From Humisphaera sp. (GTDB lineage Bacteria > Planctomycetota > Phycisphaerae > Tepidisphaerales > Tepidisphaeraceae): a stretch of DNA of 32,377 nucleotides. Below, in pieces: positions 1 through 6,509 of this stretch. Each line of letters starts with the position of its first letter. The stretch's first letter is position 1. The stretch spans positions 1 through 32,377 of the forward strand of contig JANXVV010000544.1 of the NCBI GenBank assembly GCA_025351525.1, given 5' to 3'. The notes under the pieces are model-generated. The model saw only the letters and a list, made by a program, of their open reading frames with translations. It was not told the DNA's origin and did not search any database. The position numbers were made by a program, and so were the translations under genes.

Positions 1-153
1 GAAGCAAAGGATGCAATATTCGAATGGATCGTGGTATGGTACAACCGCAAGCGAAGGCACAGCTCACTGGGCTACGTCAGCCCGGAAGCCTTCGAGGCTA
101 AGGCCGCGCGCATTTATAACCTGTCCAATTTCACCTTCGGCATTATTGAATAA
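1..153 (+). pseudogene. 3' end of an IS3-family transposase (OrfB), partial and interrupted
   Basis: The window opens inside a reading frame whose translation contains YNRKRRHSSLGYVSP followed by EAFEA. This is the typical C-terminal tail of IS3-family OrfB transposases, part of the rve/DDE integrase fold. The N-terminal part lies outside the window. The inverted repeat of the adjacent ISAzo13-type element begins near 109, so the last 13-15 codons (reading NLSNFTFGIIE to the TAA at 151-153) come from the inserted element and not from IS3. The copy is therefore interrupted and almost certainly inactive at this end. Identification as IS3 family is firm from the tail motif; the subgroup cannot be told. 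Confidence 0.8.
109..128 (+). repeat. ISAzo13 left terminal inverted repeat
   Basis: CGCATTTATAACCTGTCCAA reads inward from the left end. It matches the inverted right end at 1386-1405 at 15 of 20 positions and includes a shared CTGT-CAA core. Confidence 0.65.
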
Positions 154-1358
154 TTCCACTCTCCGTGGAAGTCAATTCGTTTGATATTCACTGCTTCGAG
201 TTCCTTGTTTGTCACTTTGATTCCGCTTGCATATTTCGCCGTGTCCAGCTCTGCCTTGACCTTCAGTCCAGCCTTGGTCTTTGTGCCGCCGATCAGCTTT
301 ACAATCAGATCGTGGCTGACCAGCGGGCGGCCCCGCCGGTTTTGCGTGAGATGACAGAACAGCCGATGTTCAATCTTGTTCCACTTGCTGGTCCCGGGTG
401 GAAAGTGGCTGACGTTCAGCGTCAGGCCGGTTTCGTCGGCCAGTTCCTGAAGCGCGATTTTCCAGAGTCGGCACCGGCTTGAATTGGACCCGCCGCCGTC
501 GGCGGTGATCAGAATTTCCTTCGCGTTCGGATAGCGCAACCGGCCCGTTTCCCGCCACCATTTCAGAATGGTCCGGGCCGCGAATCGGGCCGTGTCATGG
601 TCCGTTCCGACACTCACCCAGCCTTCGTTGGCGGTCAGGTCATAAACGCCATACGGCGTCACGCGGCCCTTGTCCGGAGCCTTGTCGATGAAGTCGTACA
701 CCCGCACTTCTTCCGGGCGACCCTTGGGCCGCCATTCCTTGCCGGGATTCTTGAAATCCCCGACCCATTCCTTCTTTTTGGCATCGACCGACACCACCGG
801 CTGGCCGCGCGACTGCATGTCGGCGACCCGCGCGTTGATGTGGTTGAACTGCGCGTTGCGATCGACATGGGCACCGCCTTCCCGCGTCTTGCAATTGCCC
901 TGCAAACTGTAGTCGGCCGCCTTGAGCATCGTCGCCACGGTCCGTGCCGAAACCGGGTGACCGCGCCGGGTCAGTTCCGCCGCAAGTGTGCCTGTGCTTT
1001 TGAGCGTCCATCGCAACGGCGACATCGGATCGCCTCGTGTCTCCGGGGCGACCAGTTCCTCCAGAACTGCGGCGATGCCGGGATCGGATTCCGTCAGCGG
1101 CTTGGCGCCTCCACCCCGACGACGAATGCGCGCCGCCGGCAATATCGCATCGGGTTTTTCCCGTTCCTTCAACTCGCGCATCCCCGCCTGGATCGTTGTT
1201 CGGGAGATGCCCGTCACTTTGGACACCAGAGACACGCCGCCCCAGCCAAGCGACTTTGCCTCGGACGCCGCCCACTGCCGGCGAACGCGTTCATCCATCA
1301 CCGGATCCAGAGACTCGAACTTCCGCCGAATCCCTTCAGCAACGGTTGCATCATGCAT
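114..1358 (-). CDS. ISAzo13-family transposase
   Basis: This 414-residue protein is a DDE transposase of the ISAzo13 family (Pfam 'Rhodopirellula transposase DDE domain'). It cuts and re-joins the ends of its own element. An N-terminal helix-turn-helix region (about residues 40-65, SLVSKVTGISRTTIQ) should bind the terminal repeats. The catalytic core shows the three acidic positions in family context: VSVDAKKKEWVG, then LITADGGGSNSSRCRLWK, then FPPGTSKWNKIEHRLF, giving D, D and E. Length is normal for the family and no frameshift is seen, so the copy could be active. The stop codon lies inside the left inverted repeat, which is common in compact insertion sequences. Confidence 0.93.
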   Translation of the reverse strand: MHDATVAEGIRRKFESLDPVMDERVRRQWAASEAKSLGWGGVSLVSKVTGISRTTIQAGMRELKEREKPDAILPAARIRRRGGGAKPLTESDPGIAAVLEELVAPETRGDPMSPLRWTLKSTGTLAAELTRRGHPVSARTVATMLKAADYSLQGNCKTREGGAHVDRNAQFNHINARVADMQSRGQPVVSVDAKKKEWVGDFKNPGKEWRPKGRPEEVRVYDFIDKAPDKGRVTPYGVYDLTANEGWVSVGTDHDTARFAARTILKWWRETGRLRYPNAKEILITADGGGSNSSRCRLWKIALQELADETGLTLNVSHFPPGTSKWNKIEHRLFCHLTQNRRGRPLVSHDLIVKLIGGTKTKAGLKVKAELDTAKYASGIKVTNKELEAVNIKRIDFHGEWNYSIMPKVKLDRL

Positions 1359-1385
1359 TCATTCAATATACCACAGCCTCAGTTT

Positions 1386-1405
1386 TTGAACAGTTTATTA
1401 TTGCG
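1386..1405 (-). repeat. ISAzo13 right terminal inverted repeat
   Basis: Read on the minus strand this is CGCAATAATAAACTGTTCAA. It pairs with the left end at 109-128 with five mismatches and lies 27 nt upstream of the transposase start. Confidence 0.65.
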
Positions 1406-1415
1406 GGACGCCTAA

Positions 1416-2118
1416 GCAGAACTGACCCGAACCGAGGCGCGCCAAGTTTTGGTGGGGAAGATCACCTACGCTCCACTGGCTGGGCCACGTGTTGGTCGGC
1501 CTGGCAACGACCGGCTTGAGGATCGGCGAGTTGGCCAGCCGCAAGTGGAGCGATTTCGATTTGGACAAGGGTGTGATCCGCCTTGCCGACCACCGCCTGC
1601 GCACCGTCCGCAGCAGGCGGGACCAGGCGCGCACGACCAAGGGGAAGCGCGACAGATCGTTCCCGATCCACCCGCACCTGCGCGCGGTTTTGGGACAACT
1701 GTCGCGGCACCCCGACGGGTACGTCTTTCGCGCCGCCTGCGGCGGCAGGCTGGACGACGACAAGGTTCGAAAGGTGCTGATTCGGGACGTACAGAAGCCT
1801 CTGGAGAAACGCTTCCCGAAATGTGACGCCGACGAGCTGGAATTTGCCGACGGGACGCCGCACTCGTTTCGGCACTACTTCGTCGTTGCCGCCGTACATG
1901 CCCATGTGAACCAGCGGACGATCCAGGACTGGCTGGGGCACCGCGACTCAAAGATGGTCGCTTGGTACTACCACCAGTTCTCCAAGCAGTCGCAGGAAGA
2001 GATGAACAAACTAAACAGTATCGCGGGAGGGTCCGACGCCGCGTGGCGTCAGCTCCTCCCGCCGGTCAACAAGGAAGGGAGCACGCCGAGGCAGAACGAC
2101 ATCCTTGAGAACCCATAA
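1416..2118 (+). pseudogene. tyrosine integrase remnant, 5'-truncated and frameshifted
   Basis: The catalytic domain of a phage-type tyrosine recombinase is clear from 1489 (GTG) onward. It has GLATTGLRIGEL with the first catalytic Arg, HSFRHYF with the His-x-x-Arg pair, WLGHRDSKMV with the second His, and a YYHQ nucleophile region. The expected start of this domain (LTRTEARQVLVGKI) is present upstream, but in another frame from about 1416 to 1480, so a one-base frameshift lies near 1480-1484. The N-terminal arm-binding and core-binding domains are absent, replaced by the ISAzo13 element that ends at about 1405. The gene points toward the att site at 2239 and probably once mobilised a neighbouring element. 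A reading-frame error in the assembly would also explain the shift, but not the missing 5' half. Confidence 0.75.
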
Positions 2119-2145
2119 CCTGAATGGCCCCAAGACGTCTTCTGA

Positions 2146-2178
2146 TTGGCACACTCTTGGCACACTTCGCTGTGCCAA
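2146..2178. repeat. TTGGCACAC direct repeats plus inverted copy (possible integrase arm sites)
   Basis: TTGGCACAC occurs at 2146-2154 and again at 2157-2165, an 11-bp period or one helical turn. An inverted copy TGTGCCAA at 2171-2178 makes an 8-bp stem with 2157-2164. The repeats lie between the decayed integrase and the att core, where arm-type integrase sites are usually found. Function is inferred. Confidence 0.45.
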
Positions 2179-2185
2179 AAAACAA

Positions 2186-2230
2186 CCGGAGGTTACAAGG
2201 GTCGATAGATTCGATATTTGTGACCTCCGG
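2186..2230. terminator. long hairpin immediately left of the left att core
   Basis: CCGGAGGTTACAA (2186-2198) pairs with TTGTGACCTCCGG (2218-2230) with only one T-G wobble, giving a 13-bp stem and 19-nt loop. The stem ends exactly 8 nt before the att core, as does the hairpin at the right att site. There is no T tract, so it may be a terminator for the integrase remnant or a structural part of the att site. Confidence 0.45.
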
Positions 2231-2238
2231 CAGGCAAT

Positions 2239-2259
2239 CAACGGAGAGGGGGAGATTCG
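2239..2259. other. left attachment site (tRNA-Ser 3'-end-like core)
   Basis: A 21-bp sequence starting CAACGGAGAGGGG and ending GAGATTCG is repeated exactly, in the same orientation, at 19876-19896. On the minus strand it reads like the 3' end of a tRNA-Ser gene: half of the T loop (CGAAT), the T-stem strand, and the acceptor strand CCTCTCCG. Tyrosine integrases commonly use such tRNA 3' ends as core sites. No tRNA body is attached here, so this is a junction between elements rather than the original tRNA gene. Confidence 0.75.
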
Positions 2260-2340
2260 TGAACCCGTTTCCCGCCTGCTGAGTCAGAATTGAGGTTTTC
2301 GTCCGCATCTGCTGTCTTTCCACGCAATTACGTTCTGCGT

Positions 2341-2371
2341 ATTCGTTACTCTGAAAACACGATTCGTTACT
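2341..2371. repeat. ATTCGTTACT direct repeat, 21-bp period
   Basis: ATTCGTTACT occurs at 2341-2350 and 2362-2371, spaced two helical turns apart, between the left att core and the GGGGGTCA pair. It may be an excisionase or integrase binding site; this is inference from position and phasing. Confidence 0.4.
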
Positions 2372-2387
2372 GTTCGTGACTGCCAAA

Positions 2388-2407
2388 GGGGGTCAAAAAG
2401 GGGGTCA
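2388..2407. repeat. GGGGGTCA tandem arm-like repeats, left end
   Basis: GGGGGTCA (2388-2395), four A residues, then GGGGGTCA (2400-2407). The same motif pair recurs in the same orientation inside the right end at 19783-19801. Likely arm-type binding sites for the integrase at 18172-19386. Confidence 0.6.
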
Positions 2408-2953
2408 ATTTCCGAGGCTCTCGGGAAAGTGTTCTTCAATGATCCGCGCAGCCACGTCGTCATCGAAGTGGCTCAGAACACCCAGAAGCGCAACGGCCAG
2501 AGACTTCGCATCGCGTAGTTTCAGCAACATCGGCTGCTCGACTTCACCGTCATGTCCCATCGAAATCATCGCAATGGGTTCGCCGACACCCGGAATATCA
2601 GCACGACCGGGCGCGACATGAAGAAGGCTCACGCATTTCAAGGATGCACCGCGATCTTCAGGGCATATTCCCCTCTCCATGAGATGGCTCCGGTTCCAGT
2701 TCTCGGTCCCCACCAGCCCGGCGAAGTACCAGATCATCTCGGTCCACTGGACTTCTTGGCGCTCAAGATGCAGGTCAACTCGTGATCTACATCGTGGACA
2801 TGCGACTTCGATGAAGAGTCGCATGTCCGTGCCGTGTGCGATGGCGATCATGCTGATATGCACGATGTCCCTCGCAGTCGCATGAACGACCTTACGGCAC
2901 TTTTGGCAGTTCACGTTGCGAAGCCTCTCCACGAGGAAATCTGGGCAGTTCAC
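2405..2953 (-). CDS. hypothetical protein with N-terminal CxxC pairs
   Basis: I do not recognise this 182-residue protein. Two cysteine pairs, NCQKCRK (about residues 15-21) and CPRCRS (about 52-57), could bind zinc as a rubredoxin/zinc-ribbon-like knuckle. A further Cys at about residue 96 and an acidic C-terminal half (HFDDDVAARIIEEHFPE) follow. The GTG start at 2953 is supported by AAGGA eight bases upstream. It is the last gene before the left end of the element, 162 bp downstream of the serine recombinase and on the same strand. A hairpin lies between them, so co-transcription is uncertain. The stop region overlaps the second GGGGGTCA repeat. Confidence 0.6.
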   Translation of the reverse strand: MNCPDFLVERLRNVNCQKCRKVVHATARDIVHISMIAIAHGTDMRLFIEVACPRCRSRVDLHLERQEVQWTEMIWYFAGLVGTENWNRSHLMERGICPEDRGASLKCVSLLHVAPGRADIPGVGEPIAMISMGHDGEVEQPMLLKLRDAKSLAVALLGVLSHFDDDVAARIIEEHFPESLGN

Positions 2954-2980
2954 CTATGTTCCTTTGTTTATGCCGCGAAG

Positions 2981-2998
2981 GGTCTGCGAACGCAGACC
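2981..2998 (-). terminator. hairpin downstream of the serine recombinase
   Basis: GGTCTGCG (2981-2988) and CGCAGACC (2991-2998) form a compact stem between the recombinase stop (3116) and the next minus-strand gene (2953). There is no T tract on either strand, so it is a weak terminator candidate. Confidence 0.35.
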
Positions 2999-3115
2999 AA
3001 GCATCGCATTTAACGGTAATCATTTATGCCGAGCATGTACTCGGTGGCTGCACAAGCCGCTAGGTTTCCATGCGAGGGAATCACACGGTTCCGTTGTCCG
3101 CGATCATGAGCGGAA

Positions 3116-5101
3116 TTACGCAGCTTTCGACAATCTGCTGCACGTCAAGCATGGACTTCGACTGACGCGACCGTGCGAACACCTGTATTTAGTGAGAAAA
3201 ACGCGGTTTTCGATGTGCGTCCGACGCCTCTTCTCGGCAGCGAGATCAGGCAACGGACGCACTTCATCCAACACCCGATTTTCTTTGGACAACGCCCATG
3301 AGGGCAGGCCGACCTCGATTTCGACTTCCCTCGTCTCAAGGTCGAACGTTGCCTTGGACACGAACGTCTCGACGACTCGCTTCAGCGCACTGGTCGACCG
3401 GTCGCCCAACATCCCAACTACGTCACTGCACTGCGATCTCACTGACTCGGTAATCGCCTCTACGTCCAGCGGTGCGAATGAGACCGAGGACGACGCCGAC
3501 TTGATCTTCAGGTCGAGATCGTCCAAGAGTCGTTCCAGTTCGGCAACACGCTTCGCCATCAACTCCTGACCCCGCTTGCCATAAACATGATGGAGATTTC
3601 GGTACTCGTCCTCCAACTGAGCCTTCTGGTTCACCAGCGGGGGCAACGGGTCGCCGTCCGCACGTTGACGCTTTACACAGGAATCAATGTAATCCCTTAC
3701 GCCAGCGCTAACGACGTTGGGATCGGAGAGCGTCTCCGACAGAGCGGCGATAACTTCCTGCTCGACGTGATCGGCCCGCAACCTTGCGGTCAGCTTCTCG
3801 TTGACGCCGGGACTGTTCGCAACACGGTGAAGCGCGTAGTAACGATACTGCTTTCCATGCTGGTTCTTTGAAGGCAAGCCGTTCATTGATAAGTCGAACT
3901 GCTTGGTGCGGAGTACACCGGTTAGAAGATAGCTGCTCTGGGAGTACCGGCGTTTTTTGGTGGCAGGTTTCTTCGGCTTGTTGCGCAGTTGTTCAATTGC
4001 CTGACGCGCGATTCCACGGATATGAGGTTCGAGCAGGTCGGTCAAGTCGGGGTAGTGAATGCCAAGATGCTCTCCCCAAGGTCGTGGGATGGACTGAATA
4101 TTCTCACGCTGCCCCATCCCGTCTTTCCGTTTGCCCGGTGTCCTGCGTTCTGGCAACTCGATGGGAGCGTTCGGTGATCGTTTCACATACACGCCGGTGG
4201 TCGCCTGATTCGCATATCCGATTCCGAGGTACATCCAGTTACGCCATATGTGTTCGATGGTGCAACGAGTCCATCCTCTGTCGTCGGAAGGAACAAGACC
4301 TGAGGGAGTTACAACACGCCTTTCATTCAGTTCACGGACGATTCGGCCAGAACCCCAGCCATCAATGTAACGACGGGCGAAAACCTCGTTTATGATCTTC
4401 ACTTCCTCCGGTGGGCCTTTGACGAGGACTATCTTCTGGTCGGATTGTTTGATCACCGCAGGATCGTACACCGTGTGTTTCAAAACCTTCACCACTTCCC
4501 GAGTGACCGGATCGAGTTTTGCCTTTTCGCCCGGTCCACAATCCCTCAAAATAAACAGGGGAGTACCGTCGTCAGACGTGTAGCATCTGTCAGTGCCGTA
4601 GGGGGCAATAGTGCAATGCGGGATTTCGCCCTTTTCCATAGCGTCTTCCACGCCCTTTGACGTGTTGTATGCGACAGCTTCAGCATACGCCTCCGAGTCC
4701 CGCAGATTCTGGTCAGCCCTGCTCTCCCCCTCCTTGCCGACGAGCAGGCCATCTTTGACTGTGACGACCATAATCTCTTCGTCCGCCAACTCAGAAAGCA
4801 TTCGATGTCCGTCTGTTCGGCCGGTTCTGGTAAATCTCGAATGGTCGGCGAAGAGGAGAACGTCGAAGTCCAGTGTGCCCCGTTTTTTCTGGGCGAGCAG
4901 TTCATATATAACCTTCTTGTGTTTCTTAACGCTGGCAGATACCGCCGGCGCTTCAATCTCCTTGACGGCAATGAGTTGGTACTTGGCGATGAAATGGCTC
5001 GTCGCCTTCCGTTGCTGATCCATGTCCTTGATTTGCTTCTCGTCGCTGCACCGGTGAATGACTACGCACTTCAGACCGATCAATGGTGTGTTCTTGTCCA
5101 T
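3116..5101 (-). CDS. large serine recombinase
   Basis: This 661-residue protein is a large serine recombinase, which performs site-specific integration/excision through a 5'-phosphoserine link. The N-terminal resolvase domain (about 1-160) has the nucleophile in HRCSDEKQ (Ser19) and the arginine-rich active-site segment ADHSRFTRTGR (about 85-95). The recombinase domain follows, with FARRYIDGWGSGRIVRELNERR and WTRCTIEHIWRNWMYLG. The region that normally holds a zinc beta-ribbon (SYLLTGVLRTKQFDLSMNG then YRYYALHR) has lost all its cysteines. A coiled coil (QLEDEYRNLHHVYGKRGQEL) precedes the C-terminus, which carries a late Cys cluster. ATG 5101 is chosen because AGGAG sits just upstream; a 689-residue frame from 5185 is less likely. 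It lies downstream of the Gam gene, a combination common in cryptic phage-like cassettes. Confidence 0.9.
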   Translation of the reverse strand: MDKNTPLIGLKCVVIHRCSDEKQIKDMDQQRKATSHFIAKYQLIAVKEIEAPAVSASVKKHKKVIYELLAQKKRGTLDFDVLLFADHSRFTRTGRTDGHRMLSELADEEIMVVTVKDGLLVGKEGESRADQNLRDSEAYAEAVAYNTSKGVEDAMEKGEIPHCTIAPYGTDRCYTSDDGTPLFILRDCGPGEKAKLDPVTREVVKVLKHTVYDPAVIKQSDQKIVLVKGPPEEVKIINEVFARRYIDGWGSGRIVRELNERRVVTPSGLVPSDDRGWTRCTIEHIWRNWMYLGIGYANQATTGVYVKRSPNAPIELPERRTPGKRKDGMGQRENIQSIPRPWGEHLGIHYPDLTDLLEPHIRGIARQAIEQLRNKPKKPATKKRRYSQSSYLLTGVLRTKQFDLSMNGLPSKNQHGKQYRYYALHRVANSPGVNEKLTARLRADHVEQEVIAALSETLSDPNVVSAGVRDYIDSCVKRQRADGDPLPPLVNQKAQLEDEYRNLHHVYGKRGQELMAKRVAELERLLDDLDLKIKSASSSVSFAPLDVEAITESVRSQCSDVVGMLGDRSTSALKRVVETFVSKATFDLETREVEIEVGLPSWALSKENRVLDEVRPLPDLAAEKRRRTHIENRVFLTKYRCSHGRVSRSPCLTCSRLSKAA

Positions 5102-5240
5102 GTTGCTCCTGTAACCTTTCGACTTCCATGTCCACGACCGTAGTGAGGAATATGTCCAAAGCCGAACGAAACCTCTGCTCTTCATCCGGCGTCATGGGAC
5201 GACGAACAATGCGAATCACAGGGTGCTTGCGGGATGGCAC
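4953..5240 (-). CDS. small hypothetical protein overlapping the recombinase start
   Basis: A GTG at 5240 preceded by AAAGGTGA opens a 95-codon frame. The first 45 or so residues look like a real basic/helical small protein (RIVRRPMTPDEEQRFRSAL then DIFLTTVVDMEVERLQEQ). The remaining half overlaps the recombinase gene in another frame and looks like non-selected shadow sequence. The native protein may thus have ended near the recombinase start and lost its stop. Small ORFs of this kind, with a PMTPDEEQRF-like stretch, often sit between gam and a recombinase gene (from memory, not checked). No function can be assigned. Confidence 0.4.
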   Translation of the reverse strand: MPSRKHPVIRIVRRPMTPDEEQRFRSALDIFLTTVVDMEVERLQEQHGQEHTIDRSEVRSHSPVQRREANQGHGSATEGDEPFHRQVPTHCRQGD

Positions 5241-5302
5241 GGAAGGTCACCTTTCATTTCCAGATTCACGATGAGCGTTCCTTCTCGAAAACGAGGAGAA
5301 AC

Positions 5303-5842
5303 CTACTTGATGTAAAAACGTTCTCGCTCGGGTTGGAGAGTGGTCCCTGAATTCGGCATCTCTCCCGTCGTCTCGAAATGCTCGTTTATCGGCGTCTTGA
5401 GCAACCTTTCCACTGTCTGCACTGCCCTCGGGCAGTGTGCTTTGGCCCACGACAAGACGGCCTCTTCGTCCGTGAAGATCAATTTCGTCGGTTCGTGACG
5501 AAAATTCACTGTGCCAGCGGGCAGAGAGATCGACTTCCGGCGACTCTTGATTCGTTGAAGTTCGCAGGTTGCCCACACTTCGAGTTGTGCGCCGAAGAAA
5601 TAGAGGAGACGTTCTTCGTCGCGCTCCGAGCGGGCAAGCTCTTGGGCAGCCCAGATTTTGACTCGCTGGCCGTACTCACGGGCAGCGATGATCTTTTTCA
5701 CGACCCAGTTCGCCGTCCTCTCGTCGCACACGCTGAACGTATCCAGCCTCGTTGACGTGTCGGTCACCGGGGCATCTGCCAATAGGGCCGCCGTGTCGTC
5801 GTCTGTAACTTCGTCGATCTGGATGGTGGTGTTATCACTCAT
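5303..5842 (-). CDS. gam: Gam-family host-nuclease inhibitor protein
   Basis: The C-terminal two thirds match the phage Mu Gam-like family. LLYFFGAQLEVWATCELQ is followed by RRKSISLPAGTVNFRHEP, EEAVLSWAKAHCP, LLKTPINEHFETTGEMP and a terminal ERFYIK. Gam proteins are dimeric, bind double-stranded DNA ends and shield them from RecBCD-type exonucleases; they resemble Ku. An acidic, variable N-terminus (IDEVTDDDTAALL) precedes the fold. ATG 5842 is preferred over the 5887 start because AGAGGT precedes it and the operator palindrome then lies outside the gene. The protein is 179 residues, close to the usual size. It is divergent from the XRE regulator and probably repressed by it, and it is followed by the small ORF and the serine recombinase. 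Confidence 0.9.
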   Translation of the reverse strand: MSDNTTIQIDEVTDDDTAALLADAPVTDTSTRLDTFSVCDERTANWVVKKIIAAREYGQRVKIWAAQELARSERDEERLLYFFGAQLEVWATCELQRIKSRRKSISLPAGTVNFRHEPTKLIFTDEEAVLSWAKAHCPRAVQTVERLLKTPINEHFETTGEMPNSGTTLQPERERFYIK

Positions 5843-5857
5843 ATTTACCTCTGACCA

Positions 5858-5879
5858 AAAGATAACAACTGTTATCTTT
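5858..5879. promoter_or_regulatory. perfect palindromic operator between gam and the XRE regulator
   Basis: Two 10-base arms, AAAGATAACA and TGTTATCTTT, are separated by AC. Further GTTATCAC half-sites lie at 5831-5838 (inside the gam start) and 5915-5922 (upstream of the regulator). The arrangement fits an XRE repressor controlling divergent promoters and itself. Confidence 0.65.
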
Positions 5880-5946
5880 CCAGTCAAGGCAAAAATGCCG
5901 CTGATGAAACTTTAGTTATCACGCATGCTTGGCCGATCAGGTCCGC

Positions 5947-6162
5947 ATGAAGTCTGCTTTCGGCACGCTGCTCAAAGATATGCGCGAACAGTCAGGTCTG
6001 ACTCAGGCCGAGTTGGCGGCGAAGGCTCGGATCACCAGAGTACATGTGGGATTTCTGGAACGGGGCGACCGTTCGCCAAGCCTCGAAGTATACGTGAAAC
6101 TCTGTCGGGCGCTTCAGGTCGCTCCGTCGAGTCTGATGGAGCGGCTTGAGAAGCTTATGTAG
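5947..6162 (+). CDS. XRE-family transcriptional regulator
   Basis: This 71-residue protein is a single cro/C1-type helix-turn-helix domain. It carries FGTLLKDMREQSGLTQAELA, then a recognition helix region ARITRVHVGFLERGDRSPS and a closing helix YVKLCRALQVAPSSLMERL. Such proteins are DNA-binding repressors. ATG 5947 is chosen; a TTG at 5929 in frame is also possible and neither has a strong ribosome-binding site. It is transcribed divergently from gam across a 104-bp gap that contains a 22-bp palindrome with extra half-sites, its likely operator. It probably controls the Gam/recombinase cassette. Confidence 0.85.
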   Translation: MKSAFGTLLKDMREQSGLTQAELAAKARITRVHVGFLERGDRSPSLEVYVKLCRALQVAPSSLMERLEKLM

Positions 6163-6274
6163 CGGCTTCCTTCAACACTCCATCCAACAGGTTCCTGATG
6201 TATGTGCCCTTGTCTTCCTGCTGGAAGAGAACGTGGCACTTCTCCAGAGCGGACTTCTCGATGCCGCCATCCCG
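6155..6274 (-). pseudogene. short C-terminal remnant of an unidentified gene
   Basis: On the minus strand a 39-codon open stretch encodes GGIEKSALEKCHVLFQQEDK followed by GTYIRNLLDGVLKEAAT and a stop. It has a natural amphipathic-helix composition but no start codon, and a TGA lies directly upstream. It overlaps the end of the XRE gene by eight bases. I read it as the tail of a broken gene; no family is recognised. Confidence 0.25.
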
Positions 6275-6509
6275 TCAGCCAACCACTTTTGATGGGGTGT
6301 TCGAGAAGAGGGATGAGTTCAAGATATGCCGGGATCGGCAACGCAGGTCACGATTCGTCGTCCAAGAGCATTGGCTCCTCTGCCAAAGAAGGCGGCAGTT
6401 TCGCGCGGCCTCAATGTCGAATCGGATGGACCTGCATATCCGAGTTAGCGTAGACCTGCGTCTTCATCCCTTTCCCCGCCTGAGGTTTTTCAAGAAGCAT
6501 GGGAGGGCG
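6163..6509. other. 347-bp gap between XRE gene and zinc-ribbon membrane protein
   Basis: Apart from the 39-codon remnant at its left end I see no convincing gene, RNA or repeat here. The codon pattern in the reverse frame is broken by stops, consistent with decayed coding sequence. Confidence 0.4.

Larger units (their letters stand above)
109..1405 (-). mobile_element. ISAzo13-family insertion sequence
   Basis: A single transposase gene is enclosed by imperfect terminal inverted repeats that match at 15 of 20 positions (109-128 against the reverse complement of 1386-1405). The total length of about 1.3 kb suits a one-gene ISAzo13-family element. The left end cuts into an IS3 transposase tail, and the right end abuts a truncated integrase gene. 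I did not find a convincing target-site duplication, so the exact ends are estimates. Confidence 0.75.

Noticed and set aside
597-1415. 272-codon plus-strand frame over the transposase
   Set aside because: Antisense to the ISAzo13 transposase; composition is His/Arg/Pro-rich noise.
5247-5576. 109-codon minus-strand frame overlapping gam
   Set aside because: Shadow frame inside the Gam coding region, which is well supported by family motifs.
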